A DNA stretch of 64,000 nucleotides from an uncultured Sulfitobacter sp. (GTDB lineage Bacteria; Pseudomonadota; Alphaproteobacteria; Rhodobacterales; Rhodobacteraceae). Positions 27,311 to 37,084 of the stretch are shown piece by piece. The stretch is taken from the NCBI RefSeq assembly GCF_947497275.1, contig NZ_CANMFS010000007.1, positions 188,944-252,943 of the forward strand, in the 5' to 3' direction. Within the stretch, counting starts at the first letter, position 1. Every line of letters starts with the position of its first letter. The notes below the pieces were generated by a model. It searched no databases and was not told the DNA's origin. It saw only the letters and a list, made by a program, of their open reading frames with translations. Made by a program: the position numbers and the translations under genes.

Positions 27311-27900
27311 TTGACGGATGAGCGGAGGGAGTTAAGCGACCAGATCCTGTGCAGGTGTACCCGGTTCGACGAAGACTATCGATTACAGCGCGATCGCGAC
27401 GGTGGGTTTTCCCATGACCTGTACAGGGGCAATGACTGGCGGCAGGTGCCTTGGGATCGGCGCGCAGGAACAGGTAGATGACGCAGGTCTGGGATTGCCG
27501 AGGCGACCGTCATAATGCAGGCAATCGCGGAATTGCGGGCCGGTGTCAGCTGGGTCTCGGTAATCCTGTTGTGAGGTTCGGCACCGATGCGCAACCTGCG
27601 CGCACGTTGGAACCGATGATCGGAGAGCACAAAAAGCCTGTTTCGAATACCTCCAAGTTCAAGACTGCCGCGGCGTGGCAGGGGCGGTCGACACGCCGTG
27701 CATGAGTTCAAAGTCCGGATTTCGATGGCGCAGGTTACCGACAAGAAGACGGTTTGATCCCGTTCTACACCGACCTCGACTGCATTAAAGAGGCGACCAA
27801 GGCATCACAGATCACCGTTAGGAGATTCGGATACGCCAAGGTATACCACGTCAAACGGCGGATGAGAGAGACCCTCTTGTTCCGCACCGTACTCGAGACG
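27311..27900 (+). pseudogene. Decayed acyl-CoA dehydrogenase
   Basis: The gap 27304-28005 is a worn acyl-CoA dehydrogenase. Frame 0 from 27311 gives LTDERRELSDQIL, RFDEDYRLQRDRDGGF, a stop at 27479, then GIAEATVIMQAIAE and a stop at 27572; frame +2 gives NPVVRFGTDAQPARTLEPMI; frame 0 again gives VHEFKVRISMAQVTDKK; frame +2 gives LIPFYTDLDCIKEATKASQI. These are consecutive ACAD segments in order (N-terminal helix, mid-domain, lid, beta-domain). The FAD/C-terminal half is not recognisable. At least three frameshifts and two stops; not functional. Confidence 0.8.
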
Positions 27901-28005
27901 ACGCTAGTGATTTCGTTGCCCGCGGTAGGAAAATGGTTAGTTTATAATAACCTACTAGGAGAAAACGAATTGCGGAAGCAGGCGAAATTCTTCGCTTGAT
28001 TATTT

Positions 28006-28021
28006 TCTAACACGCGTTAGA
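28006..28021. promoter_or_regulatory. Regulon operator B, upstream of SDR-ABC-ligase operon
   Basis: TCTAACACGCGTTAGA is the exact reverse complement of the operator A core. A promoter TTGATT (27996) -N16- TAGATT (28018) overlaps it. It lies 42 nt before the SDR start and controls the transporter and CoA-ligase operon. Confidence 0.8.
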
Positions 28022-28063
28022 TTATCCGAATAACCCCGAATGGGGGAAAAGGGAGGAAGCGTC

Positions 28064-28918
28064 ATGAATGAGACGCAGTTTGGGTCTTCGCGAGAAGACC
28101 TGTCAGCACGCTCGACCGTGTTTGCACGCGATCTATTCGAAGCCAAGACTGTTGTAGTCACCGGTGCGGGCGGTGGATTGGGTTTAGCGATTGCGGCCCT
28201 GTTTGCCAAGCTCGGAGCAAATCTTGCGATAAACGGACGTAACGAGGAGAAACTGGCGTCTGCCAAGGAATTTCTCGAAAGTCTGGGTGCCAAGGTCTTT
28301 GCCATGCCGATGACGATCCGGGACCCCGAACAGGTCGAAGATTTCGTAGCTGCGGTCAATCAGGAATTCGGGTCGATCGACGTTCTGGTCAACAACGCGG
28401 GAGGGCAGTTTCCGCAAGCCGCTTTGGATTTTTCTCCGAAGGGCTGGAACGCTGTCATAGATACCAATCTCAATGGCACCTGGTGGATGATGCAATCCAC
28501 GGCACGGCATTGGGTTGCGCAAAAGCAATCGGGTTCGATTGTGAACATCGTGGCCGATATCTGGCGCGGGATGCCCGGCATCGCGCATACCTGTGCGGCC
28601 CGGGCAGGTGTGGTATACCTGTCCAAATCAGTCGCCGTGGAATGGGCGCCGCATGATATCCGCGTGAACTGCGTGGCGCCCGGCTGTTGCGAAAGCACCG
28701 GTTTCGGAAACTATCCCGCTGAAGGCGCCGCAACTTTTCAGGATTCCAATCCGATGCGCCACGCCGGGGATGAATGGGATGTTGCAGAAGGCGTCGTCTA
28801 TCTGGCGGCCAATTCCGGGAAATTCGTGACCGGAGAAGTTCTTAACATCGACGGCGGGCAACAAATGTGGGGTGATCCCTGGCCAACAGGGAGACCGGAT
28901 TATTTCCGGATTTCCTGA
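28064..28918 (+). CDS. SDR protein resembling peroxisomal trans-2-enoyl-CoA reductase / dienoyl-CoA reductase
   Basis: 284 residues from ATG 28064 (RBS GGGAGGAAGC). TGAGGGLG, NNAGG and DTNLNGTWWM are typical SDR elements, but the YxxxK pair is absent: the position reads HTCAARAGVVYLSKSVAVEW, with arginine at 180 and no tyrosine, which resembles the AARAG stretch of mammalian PECR. This favours an acyl-CoA (2-enoyl or 2,4-dienoyl) reductase over an alcohol dehydrogenase. First gene of the regulated operon that includes the importer and ligase. Confidence 0.82.
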   Translation: MNETQFGSSREDLSARSTVFARDLFEAKTVVVTGAGGGLGLAIAALFAKLGANLAINGRNEEKLASAKEFLESLGAKVFAMPMTIRDPEQVEDFVAAVNQEFGSIDVLVNNAGGQFPQAALDFSPKGWNAVIDTNLNGTWWMMQSTARHWVAQKQSGSIVNIVADIWRGMPGIAHTCAARAGVVYLSKSVAVEWAPHDIRVNCVAPGCCESTGFGNYPAEGAATFQDSNPMRHAGDEWDVAEGVVYLAANSGKFVTGEVLNIDGGQQMWGDPWPTGRPDYFRIS

Positions 28919-28956
28919 TACCAAGACCGAACCTAGCGAGGGACAACAGGATCCAG

Positions 28957-29763
28957 ATGATGACGCAAAGAACAACAGATGCCGGTACCGGTGATGGGGC
29001 AATACTGGAATGTCGCGGGATCGAGCGGCGGTTTGGCGGTATCGTCGCCGTCACAGGTGTCGATCTTGTCATTCAACCCAAGGAGATTTTTGGACTTGTC
29101 GGTCCGAATGGCAGCGGCAAGACGACACTTACAAACGCGATTACGGGTTTTTACCCTCCCAACGTCGGGACTGTCCGGCTGGGAGGTAAAGACATCACGG
29201 GCACCGCGCCACACAAGGTCGCAACGCTCGGGGTTGCCAGAACATTCCAGAACCTAGCCCTGTTCAACGGGATGAGCGTTCTGGATAACATTTTGCTCGG
29301 GCGGCACATTCATATGAAGCCGGGGGTCATCCGCACGGCGCTTTATTGGTGGGCCGCACAGCGGGAAGAAATCGAGAACCGCAAGATCGTCGAAGAGGTG
29401 ATCGAATTTCTTCAACTGGAGAGTATTCGGCACGAACTGGTCGATGGTCTGCCCATCGGACTTAAAAAGCGGGTCGAGCTTGCGCGCGCACTGGTCGCGG
29501 AACCGAAGATGCTGATTCTCGACGAACCGATGGCTGGCATGAACCAGGAAGAAAAAGGGTATATGTCCCGTTTCATACTGGATGCGCGGGCCGAACGGGG
29601 CGTCAGCGTTCTGCTGATCGAGCACCATATGGATGTAATCATCGGCATTTGCGACCGTATGCTTGCGTTGAACTACGGTGAAATGATCGCCAGCGGCATA
29701 CCGAGAGAAGTCGTAAAAGACCCAAGGGTCATTGAAGCATATGTTGGAGGGTCGCATGGCTGA
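28957..29763 (+). CDS. livG: ABC transporter ATPase, LivG type
   Basis: 268 residues. Walker A GPNGSGKTT near 50, Walker B MLILDEPMAGMN, H-loop LIEHHMD. The signature region reads GLPIGLKKRVELARAL, a departure from LSGGQ that fits the looser LivG consensus. One of two ATPases of a branched-chain-amino-acid-type importer. It overlaps the acyl-CoA synthetase start by 8 nt, tying uptake to activation. Confidence 0.92.
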   Translation: MMTQRTTDAGTGDGAILECRGIERRFGGIVAVTGVDLVIQPKEIFGLVGPNGSGKTTLTNAITGFYPPNVGTVRLGGKDITGTAPHKVATLGVARTFQNLALFNGMSVLDNILLGRHIHMKPGVIRTALYWWAAQREEIENRKIVEEVIEFLQLESIRHELVDGLPIGLKKRVELARALVAEPKMLILDEPMAGMNQEEKGYMSRFILDARAERGVSVLLIEHHMDVIIGICDRMLALNYGEMIASGIPREVVKDPRVIEAYVGGSHG

Positions 29764-31675
29764 GGGGATGACATTGCAAAATTCCGCCAACGAGACATTT
29801 GGAAAGCTGCTGGCGCGGAACGCGGCAAACCATGGATCGGATATCGTGGTCCGCGAGAAAGAGCGCGGCATCTGGAGAGAAAGCACCTGGGCCGACTACG
29901 TGGACGAGGTACTGGCCTGCGCGGCCGGTCTCGAAGTGGTCGGCGTAGCGCCGGGCAAGGCCGTTCTGATACTTGGTGACAACCGTGCACGTCTATATCA
30001 GGGCATGCTTGCGATCTCATTGCTCGGTGCTTACGCGATGCCGGCCTATCCGGGTGCTACGCTCGAAGAACTTCAGCATTTCCTCGGCGAAGTCGAAATC
30101 GTTGCGGCCATCGCAGAAGATCAGGAACAGGTCGACAAAATTCTCGAATTGCGCAGCGCAAGTGCGAGCGGCATTGCCCATGTCATTTACGACGAAACGC
30201 GCGGCCTGGGAACATATGAAGATGACGGTCTTATGTCATGGGATCACCTGATCGAGATCGGTCAACGCGAACTTGACGGGGATGCGGGCCGCCGCGAGGC
30301 CATTCTGAACAGGGCGAAGCCCGAAGACCCGGCGATTTTCATGCACTCTTCCGGAACGACCGGCAAACCGAAAGGTATCGTGCTGAGCCAGAAGAACGTT
30401 CTAGCGGCGGCGAGGAATGGCCATGCTGCGGGCGCCTTCGACGAGAACGAGGAAATCCTCGCCTATCTGCCGATGGCCTGGGTGGGTGACTTTGCTATTA
30501 CTGTCGGGGCGGCGTTGCTTTGGCGATTTACCGTGAACGTGCCGGAGCGGCAGGAAACGGTCGTGCGCGATATGCGGGAAATCGCACCTACCTTCTATCT
30601 GGCGGCACCAAGAAGTTGGGACCAGATGCTGACAACGATCCAGGTCGGCATGGAGAATTCGACCCCGTTCAAGAAATGGCTGTACCATTTCTTCATGGAC
30701 CGGGCGGTTGCTGCCGAGACGCGCAAGCTGAACGGCAAGAGTGGCGGCGCGTTGGAGCCTTTGGGACGGCTCCTGGGCGAGGCGCTTGTCTTTGGTCCGA
30801 TCAAGGACCAGTTCGGGATGAGCCGCCTGAAGAATGCGTTCACCGGCGGCGAAGCAATCGGCGAAGATACTTTTGTTTTCTATCGTGCTCTCGGGATCAA
30901 GCTTCGCCAGCTCTATGGCCAGACCGAAAACAGCGCGATCAATGCCATACAGGCGCCAGGAGAGGTACGCCTTCATACCGTTGGAAAACCCGCGCCGGGC
31001 GTCGAACTGAAAATCGCGGAGGACGGGGAAATCCTGATGCGTTCAGACAGTGTGTTTGAAGGCTATTTCAACAAACCCGAAGCGACCGCCGAAGCCCTCG
31101 AGGACGGGTGGCTGCATACTGGCGATGCCGGCTACATCGAGGACGATGGCCATCTCGTGGTTCTGGGCCGTGTGTCGGAAGTCATGCACACAGCCGGGGG
31201 TGAACGGTATGTGCCGAACTATATCGAGAACCGGCTGAAGTTCAGCCCGTACATCAAGGATGCGGCAGTTCTTGGCGCCGGACTGGATGAACTGACGGCG
31301 ATGGTCTGCGTAGATTTCGAGGCGGTCGGACACTGGGCAGAGGTGAACGGTGTGCCGTATGTATCTTATGCAGACCTGTCGCAGCGCGACGAGGTGGCCA
31401 CGCTGCTGCACGAGGCGTTTCTGCGGGTAAACAAGGCTCTCACCGAGCCGTTGCGTCTGCAACGGTTTGTCAGCCTGCCGAAGGAATTCGACCCGGACGA
31501 TGGCGAGATCACCCGAACGCGCAAACTGCGCCGCAAGGTCGTTCAGGAACGCTATGCCGACGTTGTCGCGGCACTCTACGACGGTTCAAAAGAGGTCCAT
31601 GTAAGCGCCCAGGTGACTTACGAGACCGGAGAAGTAGGGAAGGTCGAAAAGAGCCTTCCCATCAGGGAGGTATGA
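29756..31675 (+). CDS. Long-chain-type acyl-CoA synthetase (AMP-binding)
   Basis: 639 residues from ATG 29756 (RBS TTGGAGGG). Adenylate-forming motifs: P-loop MHSSGTTGKPKGIVLS (about 193-208), YGQTENSA, and GWLHTGDAGYIEDDGHL near 460. Such FadD15-like ligases sit inside LivFGHMK operons in proteobacteria that take up hydrophobic acids. It activates the imported acid to its CoA ester with ATP. The C-terminal lysine region is altered, with TRTRKLRRK near 585, in keeping with this subfamily. Confidence 0.92.
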   Translation: MAEGMTLQNSANETFGKLLARNAANHGSDIVVREKERGIWRESTWADYVDEVLACAAGLEVVGVAPGKAVLILGDNRARLYQGMLAISLLGAYAMPAYPGATLEELQHFLGEVEIVAAIAEDQEQVDKILELRSASASGIAHVIYDETRGLGTYEDDGLMSWDHLIEIGQRELDGDAGRREAILNRAKPEDPAIFMHSSGTTGKPKGIVLSQKNVLAAARNGHAAGAFDENEEILAYLPMAWVGDFAITVGAALLWRFTVNVPERQETVVRDMREIAPTFYLAAPRSWDQMLTTIQVGMENSTPFKKWLYHFFMDRAVAAETRKLNGKSGGALEPLGRLLGEALVFGPIKDQFGMSRLKNAFTGGEAIGEDTFVFYRALGIKLRQLYGQTENSAINAIQAPGEVRLHTVGKPAPGVELKIAEDGEILMRSDSVFEGYFNKPEATAEALEDGWLHTGDAGYIEDDGHLVVLGRVSEVMHTAGGERYVPNYIENRLKFSPYIKDAAVLGAGLDELTAMVCVDFEAVGHWAEVNGVPYVSYADLSQRDEVATLLHEAFLRVNKALTEPLRLQRFVSLPKEFDPDDGEITRTRKLRRKVVQERYADVVAALYDGSKEVHVSAQVTYETGEVGKVEKSLPIREV

Positions 31676-32563
31676 ATGGATTGGGTCTTTCTAGCAGAGC
31701 TTGCGATTAACGGCGCCTTGACGGGTCTGCTATATTCGCTTTTCGCCATCGGCCTCGTGCTGATTTACAAGGCCTCCTCGGTGCCCAACCTGGCACAGGG
31801 CGGGCTGACAATGGTCGGAGCCTATGTGGTTCTCGCTCTTTCACATGATGCGGGTCTGCCACTCTGGCTCGCTATCCCGCTTGCTGCGTTGATCATGTTC
31901 GGCCTGGGATTCGGCATCGAGCGTGTTGCGCTGCGCCGGCTCGCCGGTCGCCCGGTCATTATGATCCTGATGCTGACGCTGGGTCTCGATATTTTCCTGC
32001 GGGGCACAACGCTTGCGATCTGGGGCGGGACGTCCCGGTCGATGGAGCTGGGGGTCAGCTATGAACCGCTGTTTCTGGGCGATCTTTTCATCAGCCGGAT
32101 CCACCTTGTCGGCGCCGGGGTCGCGATCGCGCTCTTTGTCGGTTTCATGGTGTTTTTCCGCAGCCGCACGGGCATCAAATTGCGGGCGATCGCGGATGAT
32201 TACATGGCGTCGTGGTCGGTCGGGATTTCAGTCGAGCGCGGCGTCGGACTGTCGTGGGCCCTTGCTTCGGTAGTGGCCGTGGCCGCAGGCGTCATCTGGG
32301 GCGAGATTCAGGGCGTGGACCAGGCGTTGTCGTTGCTGCTGCTCAAAGGTCTGACAGTTGCTGTTCTGGGTGGCCTCGACAGCATTCTGGGTGCCGTAAT
32401 CGCCGGCATCATCCTCGGTATCCTCGAAAATGTGGGCGCTGACTTCCTCGATCCGCTCGTCGGAGGCGGAAGCCGGGAACTCATCGTCGCCGCCGTTCTC
32501 ATACTTACAGTGATGATCCGTCCGCATGGACTGTTCGGTCGTCACGAAATCGAAAGGGTGTAA
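31676..32563 (+). CDS. livH: ABC transporter permease, LivH type
   Basis: 295 residues, about eight hydrophobic segments, with NGALTGLLYSLFAIGLVLIY and NLAQGGLTMVGAYV at the N-terminus, typical of LivH. The C-terminal GGLDSILGAVIAGIILGILE is the cytoplasmic coupling region. The ATG directly follows the synthetase TGA. Confidence 0.93.
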   Translation: MDWVFLAELAINGALTGLLYSLFAIGLVLIYKASSVPNLAQGGLTMVGAYVVLALSHDAGLPLWLAIPLAALIMFGLGFGIERVALRRLAGRPVIMILMLTLGLDIFLRGTTLAIWGGTSRSMELGVSYEPLFLGDLFISRIHLVGAGVAIALFVGFMVFFRSRTGIKLRAIADDYMASWSVGISVERGVGLSWALASVVAVAAGVIWGEIQGVDQALSLLLLKGLTVAVLGGLDSILGAVIAGIILGILENVGADFLDPLVGGGSRELIVAAVLILTVMIRPHGLFGRHEIERV

Positions 32564-32566
32564 GGG

Positions 32567-33640
32567 ATGTTTTTCCGACTTTCCGGTGTCCATCATGCCA
32601 ATTATGTCTCGGACAGCCGTGTATTCAAGATACCTGCTGACCGGAACCTGGCCGTGTTCGTCTTCCTGTTCGGACTTGCGGCACCGTTCATCGTGCCGTC
32701 GCTCTATCTGAACAGTTACATGCTTCCATGGCTGATCTGGACGGCCGCTGCGCTTGGCCTGAACCTTGTTACGGGGTGGGCCGGACAGCTTCATCTGGGG
32801 TATGCTGCGGTCATGGCTGTGGGTGCGTATTCCGCGATCCATGCGGTCCGGTTCGGGATCCCTTGGGAATTCGCGCTCATCATCGGCGGGCTGTCATCGT
32901 CCGTGATCGGCAGCCTGTTCGCCTTCGCCGCATTGCGGGTCAAAGGTCTCTATCTTGCGCTTACGACGCTGGCGATGCAGTTCGTCATGGACTGGGTGCT
33001 GACCCACTCACCGACGATTACGGGGGGGTCCCACGCATCGCTGCAATCTCCGACACTGGCACTGCTCGGGCAGGAGATTACCTCTGACGCGGGCTATTAC
33101 TATGTTGCCTTCGGCTGGTGCGTACTGGTGACGATCTTCATGCTGAATCTGAAACGTACCGGACTGGGGCGGGCGTTGGTCGCCGTACGCGAAAAGGACT
33201 TTGCCGCCGCGATCCTGGGGGTGAACAGTTTCTACTACAAGATCCTCGCCTTCGCGACGTCGTCCTTCATTGCGGGCGTCAGTGGTGCCTTGCTGGTCGC
33301 GACATTCTTCTTTCTCGCCGCGCCGGAACAGTTTTCGGTGACAGTTTCGATCCAGGTGCTGGCGATGGTGATCGTCGGCGGGCTGGGCAGTATCATCGGG
33401 TCCTACTTCGGCGTTGCCCTGATCCTGCTCGTGCCGGGCGTGGTGAACGGGCTATTTTCGACGGCGAGCCAGTCGCTTGGAATGCAGATCAACGTCGAAA
33501 CGCTCGCCCATATCCCGAACGCCGTCTATGGCGCGCTGATTGTCGTAATACTTCTGATCGAACCTTTGGGGCTTGGAAAGCTCTACGGCAATATCAGGGA
33601 CTATCTGATGGTCTGGCCCTTCGATCAGCTCAGGAAGTAA
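32567..33640 (+). CDS. livM: ABC transporter permease, LivM type
   Basis: 357 residues with ten or so hydrophobic helices. LNLVTGWAGQLHLGYAAVMA and GLGRALVAVREKDFAAAILG are diagnostic of LivM, and GGLGSIIGSYFGVALI is the second-half signature. Pairs with LivH to form the pore. Three bases separate it from livH. Confidence 0.93.
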   Translation: MFFRLSGVHHANYVSDSRVFKIPADRNLAVFVFLFGLAAPFIVPSLYLNSYMLPWLIWTAAALGLNLVTGWAGQLHLGYAAVMAVGAYSAIHAVRFGIPWEFALIIGGLSSSVIGSLFAFAALRVKGLYLALTTLAMQFVMDWVLTHSPTITGGSHASLQSPTLALLGQEITSDAGYYYVAFGWCVLVTIFMLNLKRTGLGRALVAVREKDFAAAILGVNSFYYKILAFATSSFIAGVSGALLVATFFFLAAPEQFSVTVSIQVLAMVIVGGLGSIIGSYFGVALILLVPGVVNGLFSTASQSLGMQINVETLAHIPNAVYGALIVVILLIEPLGLGKLYGNIRDYLMVWPFDQLRK

Positions 33641-33646
33641 AGAGGA

Positions 33647-34465
33647 ATGACGATGGAAAAGAAGGTCGAAGCCCAGCCAATACTGTCGATGAACAGTGTC
33701 GAGGTGCTTTATGACAACGTGATGCTGGCAATCAAGGGTGTCTCGATTCAGGTGCCAAAGGGCGAGATGATCGCGCTTCTGGGTTCCAACGGAGCGGGTA
33801 AAAGCACGACTTTGAAAGCGATCAGCGGTCTTTTGAAAGCTGAAAGAGGACGTGTCAGCCGGGGTGAAATCAAATTCGAAGGCACCGACATTACCGAGAT
33901 GCTCGCACAGAAGCGCGTGGAGATGGGTATTTGCCATGTCATCGAGGGACGGCGTGTCTTTGAACACCTCACCCCGGACGAGAACCTGACAGCAGCCGCA
34001 CCGATGGGCATGTCCCGATCAGAGCTGGATAGGGAAAAGGAGAAGATATACAATTATTTCCCCCGTCTTGCGGAGCGGCGCAATTCGCTTTCCGGCTATC
34101 TGTCGGGCGGAGAACAGCAAATGCTGGCCATCGGCCGCGCGCTGGTGACCCAGCCGACTCTGCTGATGCTGGACGAGCCGAGCCTTGGTCTTGCGCCCTT
34201 CCTGGTAGCCGAGATCTTTGGCATACTTCAAAAAATCAACCAGGAAGAAGGTATGTCGGTGCTTTTGGTAGAACAGAACGCCTTGGCCGCTCTGGAGATC
34301 GTTTCAGAAGGATATCTGATCGAGAACGGTCGTGTTGTCATGAACGGCACGGCGGCGGCCCTCAAATCCAACTCCGACATTCAGGAATTCTATCTCGGAG
34401 GTGGTGAAGGTACGGATTTCCACAATGTCAAACACTACAGCCGACGCAAACGTTGGCTGAGTTGA
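33647..34465 (+). CDS. livF: ABC transporter ATPase, LivF type
   Basis: 272 residues. Walker A GSNGAGKSTT, signature YLSGGEQQMLAIGRAL (canonical), Walker B LLMLDEPSLGLAP, H-loop region LLVEQNALAALE. The second nucleotide-binding subunit. The tail, NVKHYSRRKRWLS, is the arginine-rich extension seen in liv clusters that contain an acyl-CoA ligase. Confidence 0.93.
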   Translation: MTMEKKVEAQPILSMNSVEVLYDNVMLAIKGVSIQVPKGEMIALLGSNGAGKSTTLKAISGLLKAERGRVSRGEIKFEGTDITEMLAQKRVEMGICHVIEGRRVFEHLTPDENLTAAAPMGMSRSELDREKEKIYNYFPRLAERRNSLSGYLSGGEQQMLAIGRALVTQPTLLMLDEPSLGLAPFLVAEIFGILQKINQEEGMSVLLVEQNALAALEIVSEGYLIENGRVVMNGTAAALKSNSDIQEFYLGGGEGTDFHNVKHYSRRKRWLS

Positions 34466-34498
34466 GGTTCCAAACAGGCACTGTTCAGGGAGGAAGAG

Positions 34499-35737
34499 AT
34501 GAGATTACTTACTAAGGCGTTAACCGTAATATCTATGTTGGGTGGCTTGACTGCCGGGACACAGGTTCTGGCCGAGCCATTCAAGGTGGGTGTCTGCTAC
34601 GATCTCAGCAAGGCATATACTTTCGCCACACCGCAGGTTTCGCAGGCCGCGTTGGATCTGGCAAAGCTCATAAACAAGAAGGGCGGGATAGGTGGTGAGC
34701 CGGTGGAAGTCATTGTGCGCGACCACGGCAACGAACCACAGCGTGGAATCGAGTGCTATTCAAGGCTCAGCCGCGAGGGTGTCTTTGTCTTCGATACGCT
34801 GTCCACACCGGTGTCCCTGGCAATCCTGCCGCGCGCCATGGAAGACGAACGCATTCTGATGCAGTCGCTTGTCGGGCGCGGCGATGCCGTGGATGGCACT
34901 GTCTTTGACTGGGTTTATCCGATCGGACCGACCTATTGGGGCCAGGCCGCCAACGATGTTGCCTACATCAAGCAATTGCACGACGGTGATCTGTCCGACG
35001 TGAAGGTCGGATTCGTGTATTTCGATTATCCATTCGGTCAGGAGCCGATCGAAATTCTCCAGACCCTGTCCGAGAAAGAGGGCTTTGAGCTGGAACTCTA
35101 TCCGGTCCCGCTGCCCGGCAGCGATCAAGCCGGTGTCTGGTCCAAGGTGCGCCGCGACAAGCCTGATCATGTGATTGTCTGGATGCTGGGCGGCGCGCAT
35201 GTGGTTGCGTCCAAGGAGATGCAGCGCAATCGCATTCCGATGGAGAAATACATTTCGGTCAACTGGCTGAACGAGGTCGACATCGCCAATATCGGCAACG
35301 AGGCAGCCATCGGTCTCAAGCGCGGGACCAACGTGGTCGGCGGCCAGGACGTTGCCTTGCGCCAAGAGATGATCACCGAGCTTTATGACAAGGGCGAGGG
35401 CTCTGGCCCACTGGAGAAGACAGAGGACGTTTTCTACAATACCGGGCTGGCGATGTATTCGATTGTATTCGAGGCTGCGCGCAGGGCGGCAGAGGCCGAG
35501 GGCCTTCCGATCACGGCGCAGTCCTACAAGGCGGCTCTGGAGACGCTTGAAGGTTATGACGCCAATGGGCTGATGGCGCCGATTACGGTGACAGCAGAGG
35601 ATCACGGCGGTGGCGGCAAGACCCGGATCGAGATGTGGGACGGCGAAACCTGGGTTCCGCAAACCGACTGGATCTCGGAATACAGCGATGTCGTGTGGGA
35701 TGTGGTCAAGGAAAGTTCCTCGAAATACGGAGAGTGA
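34499..35737 (+). CDS. ABC substrate-binding protein (LivK type), copy 1
   Basis: 412 residues with a signal peptide cleaved after about VLAEP (residue 25). Periplasmic-binding fold type I: KVGVCYDLSKAYTF, INKKGGIGGEPVEVIVRD, YFDYPFGQEP, QAGVWSKVRRDKPDHVI. It is the receptor of the LivGHMF importer. Long stretches are identical to the next gene, so the two arose by tandem duplication. RBS GGGAGGAAGAG. Confidence 0.93.
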   Translation: MRLLTKALTVISMLGGLTAGTQVLAEPFKVGVCYDLSKAYTFATPQVSQAALDLAKLINKKGGIGGEPVEVIVRDHGNEPQRGIECYSRLSREGVFVFDTLSTPVSLAILPRAMEDERILMQSLVGRGDAVDGTVFDWVYPIGPTYWGQAANDVAYIKQLHDGDLSDVKVGFVYFDYPFGQEPIEILQTLSEKEGFELELYPVPLPGSDQAGVWSKVRRDKPDHVIVWMLGGAHVVASKEMQRNRIPMEKYISVNWLNEVDIANIGNEAAIGLKRGTNVVGGQDVALRQEMITELYDKGEGSGPLEKTEDVFYNTGLAMYSIVFEAARRAAEAEGLPITAQSYKAALETLEGYDANGLMAPITVTAEDHGGGGKTRIEMWDGETWVPQTDWISEYSDVVWDVVKESSSKYGE

Positions 35738-35825
35738 CCACGTTTCCAGAAGGGTCGGCGTATACGAGCGGCAGCGCGCCCGAACAACAAAAAGCCGCCA
35801 AATTTTTATCAACGGGAGAGAGAAG

Positions 35826-37076
35826 ATGAAGATCAAACAACATATCAAGGCGGTGGCACTCACCGCTGCGCTGACGACTGGCGCAACGATGGCGTCTGCG
35901 CAGGACAATGAGCCGATCCGGTTCGGACTGTGCTTCGACCTCAGCAAGTCGTACACCTTCATTTCGCCACAAGTCGCCCAGGCCGCACAGGACCTTGCGA
36001 TGTATACGAACGAAAACGGAGGCATCGAAGGCCATCCGGTTGAGATCATTGTGCGCGATCACGGCAACGAGCCCCAGCGCGGCGTGGAATGTTACGAGCA
36101 GCTCAAGCGCGACGGTGTTTTCATCTTCAACTTTCTGTCCACACCGGTCACGAACGCTGTACTTCCGCGCGCCATGAAGGACGGCAATGTTCTGATGCAG
36201 TCGTTCGTCGGCCGCGGCGACGCGGTGGACGGCGAAGTGTTTGAATGGGTTTTCCCGGTGGGTCCGACCTACTGGCAGCAGGCTGCAAACGACGTTGCCT
36301 TTATTAAGAACCAAATGGACGGCGATCTGGGTGATGCGAAGATCGGATTCGTTTATCTGGACTATCCATTTGGCCAGGAGCCGATCGAAATCCTGAAAAC
36401 CCTGTCCGAAAAAGAAGGCTTTGACTTGGAACTCTATCCGGTACCACTGCCGGGTTCGGATCAGTCCGGTGCGTGGAGCAAAATCCGCCGCGACAAGCCT
36501 GACTACGTTATCAGCTGGCTGCTGGCCGGCGGTCATGTTGTCGCCTCCAAGGAAATGCGCCGCAACCGCTTTCCGATCGACCGCTATCTGGCAGTCAACT
36601 GGTTGAATGAAGTCGACATCTCCAACATCGGCGCCGAAGAGGCGACAGGCATCCTTCGCGGGACCAACGTGGCCGGCGGCCAGGACGTCCCAATCGTGAA
36701 AACGATGCTTGAAACCTACTATGCCAACGGCAAAGGCAGCGGCCCCGAAAGCCTGGTGCGGGACGTGTACTACAACACCGGCATGGCGATCTATTCTGCT
36801 GGTTTCGAAGCCGCGCGTATCGCAATTGCCGAGAATGGCTGGCCGCTCACACCGGAAAGCATGAAGAATGCCTATGAATCTATCGAGAACTTCGATGGCG
36901 ACGGCGTTATGGCTCCGGTCACCGTAACCGGCGAAGACCACGGTGGCGGCGGCAAGACCCGCGTTGAGCAGTGGGATGGCGAAACCTGGGTTCCGCTGAC
37001 CGACTGGAGCGCCGACTACCTCGACGTGGTGTGGGATGTGATCAAGGAAAGCTCCGAAAAGTTCACCGTCGAGTGA
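35826..37076 (+). CDS. ABC substrate-binding protein (LivK type), copy 2
   Basis: 416 residues from ATG 35826 with a signal peptide ending near MASAQ. Shares most motifs with the preceding copy (GGIxGxPVEIIVRDHGNEPQ, DYPFGQEPIEIL, ELYPVPLPGSDQ), but differs in the hinge and pocket loops, e.g. NFLSTPVTNAVL against DTLSTPVSLAIL. Two receptors for one permease suggest a widened or altered ligand range. Followed by a 12-bp hairpin. Confidence 0.93.
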   Translation: MKIKQHIKAVALTAALTTGATMASAQDNEPIRFGLCFDLSKSYTFISPQVAQAAQDLAMYTNENGGIEGHPVEIIVRDHGNEPQRGVECYEQLKRDGVFIFNFLSTPVTNAVLPRAMKDGNVLMQSFVGRGDAVDGEVFEWVFPVGPTYWQQAANDVAFIKNQMDGDLGDAKIGFVYLDYPFGQEPIEILKTLSEKEGFDLELYPVPLPGSDQSGAWSKIRRDKPDYVISWLLAGGHVVASKEMRRNRFPIDRYLAVNWLNEVDISNIGAEEATGILRGTNVAGGQDVPIVKTMLETYYANGKGSGPESLVRDVYYNTGMAIYSAGFEAARIAIAENGWPLTPESMKNAYESIENFDGDGVMAPVTVTGEDHGGGGKTRVEQWDGETWVPLTDWSADYLDVVWDVIKESSEKFTVE

Positions 37077-37084
37077 ACCAGACA

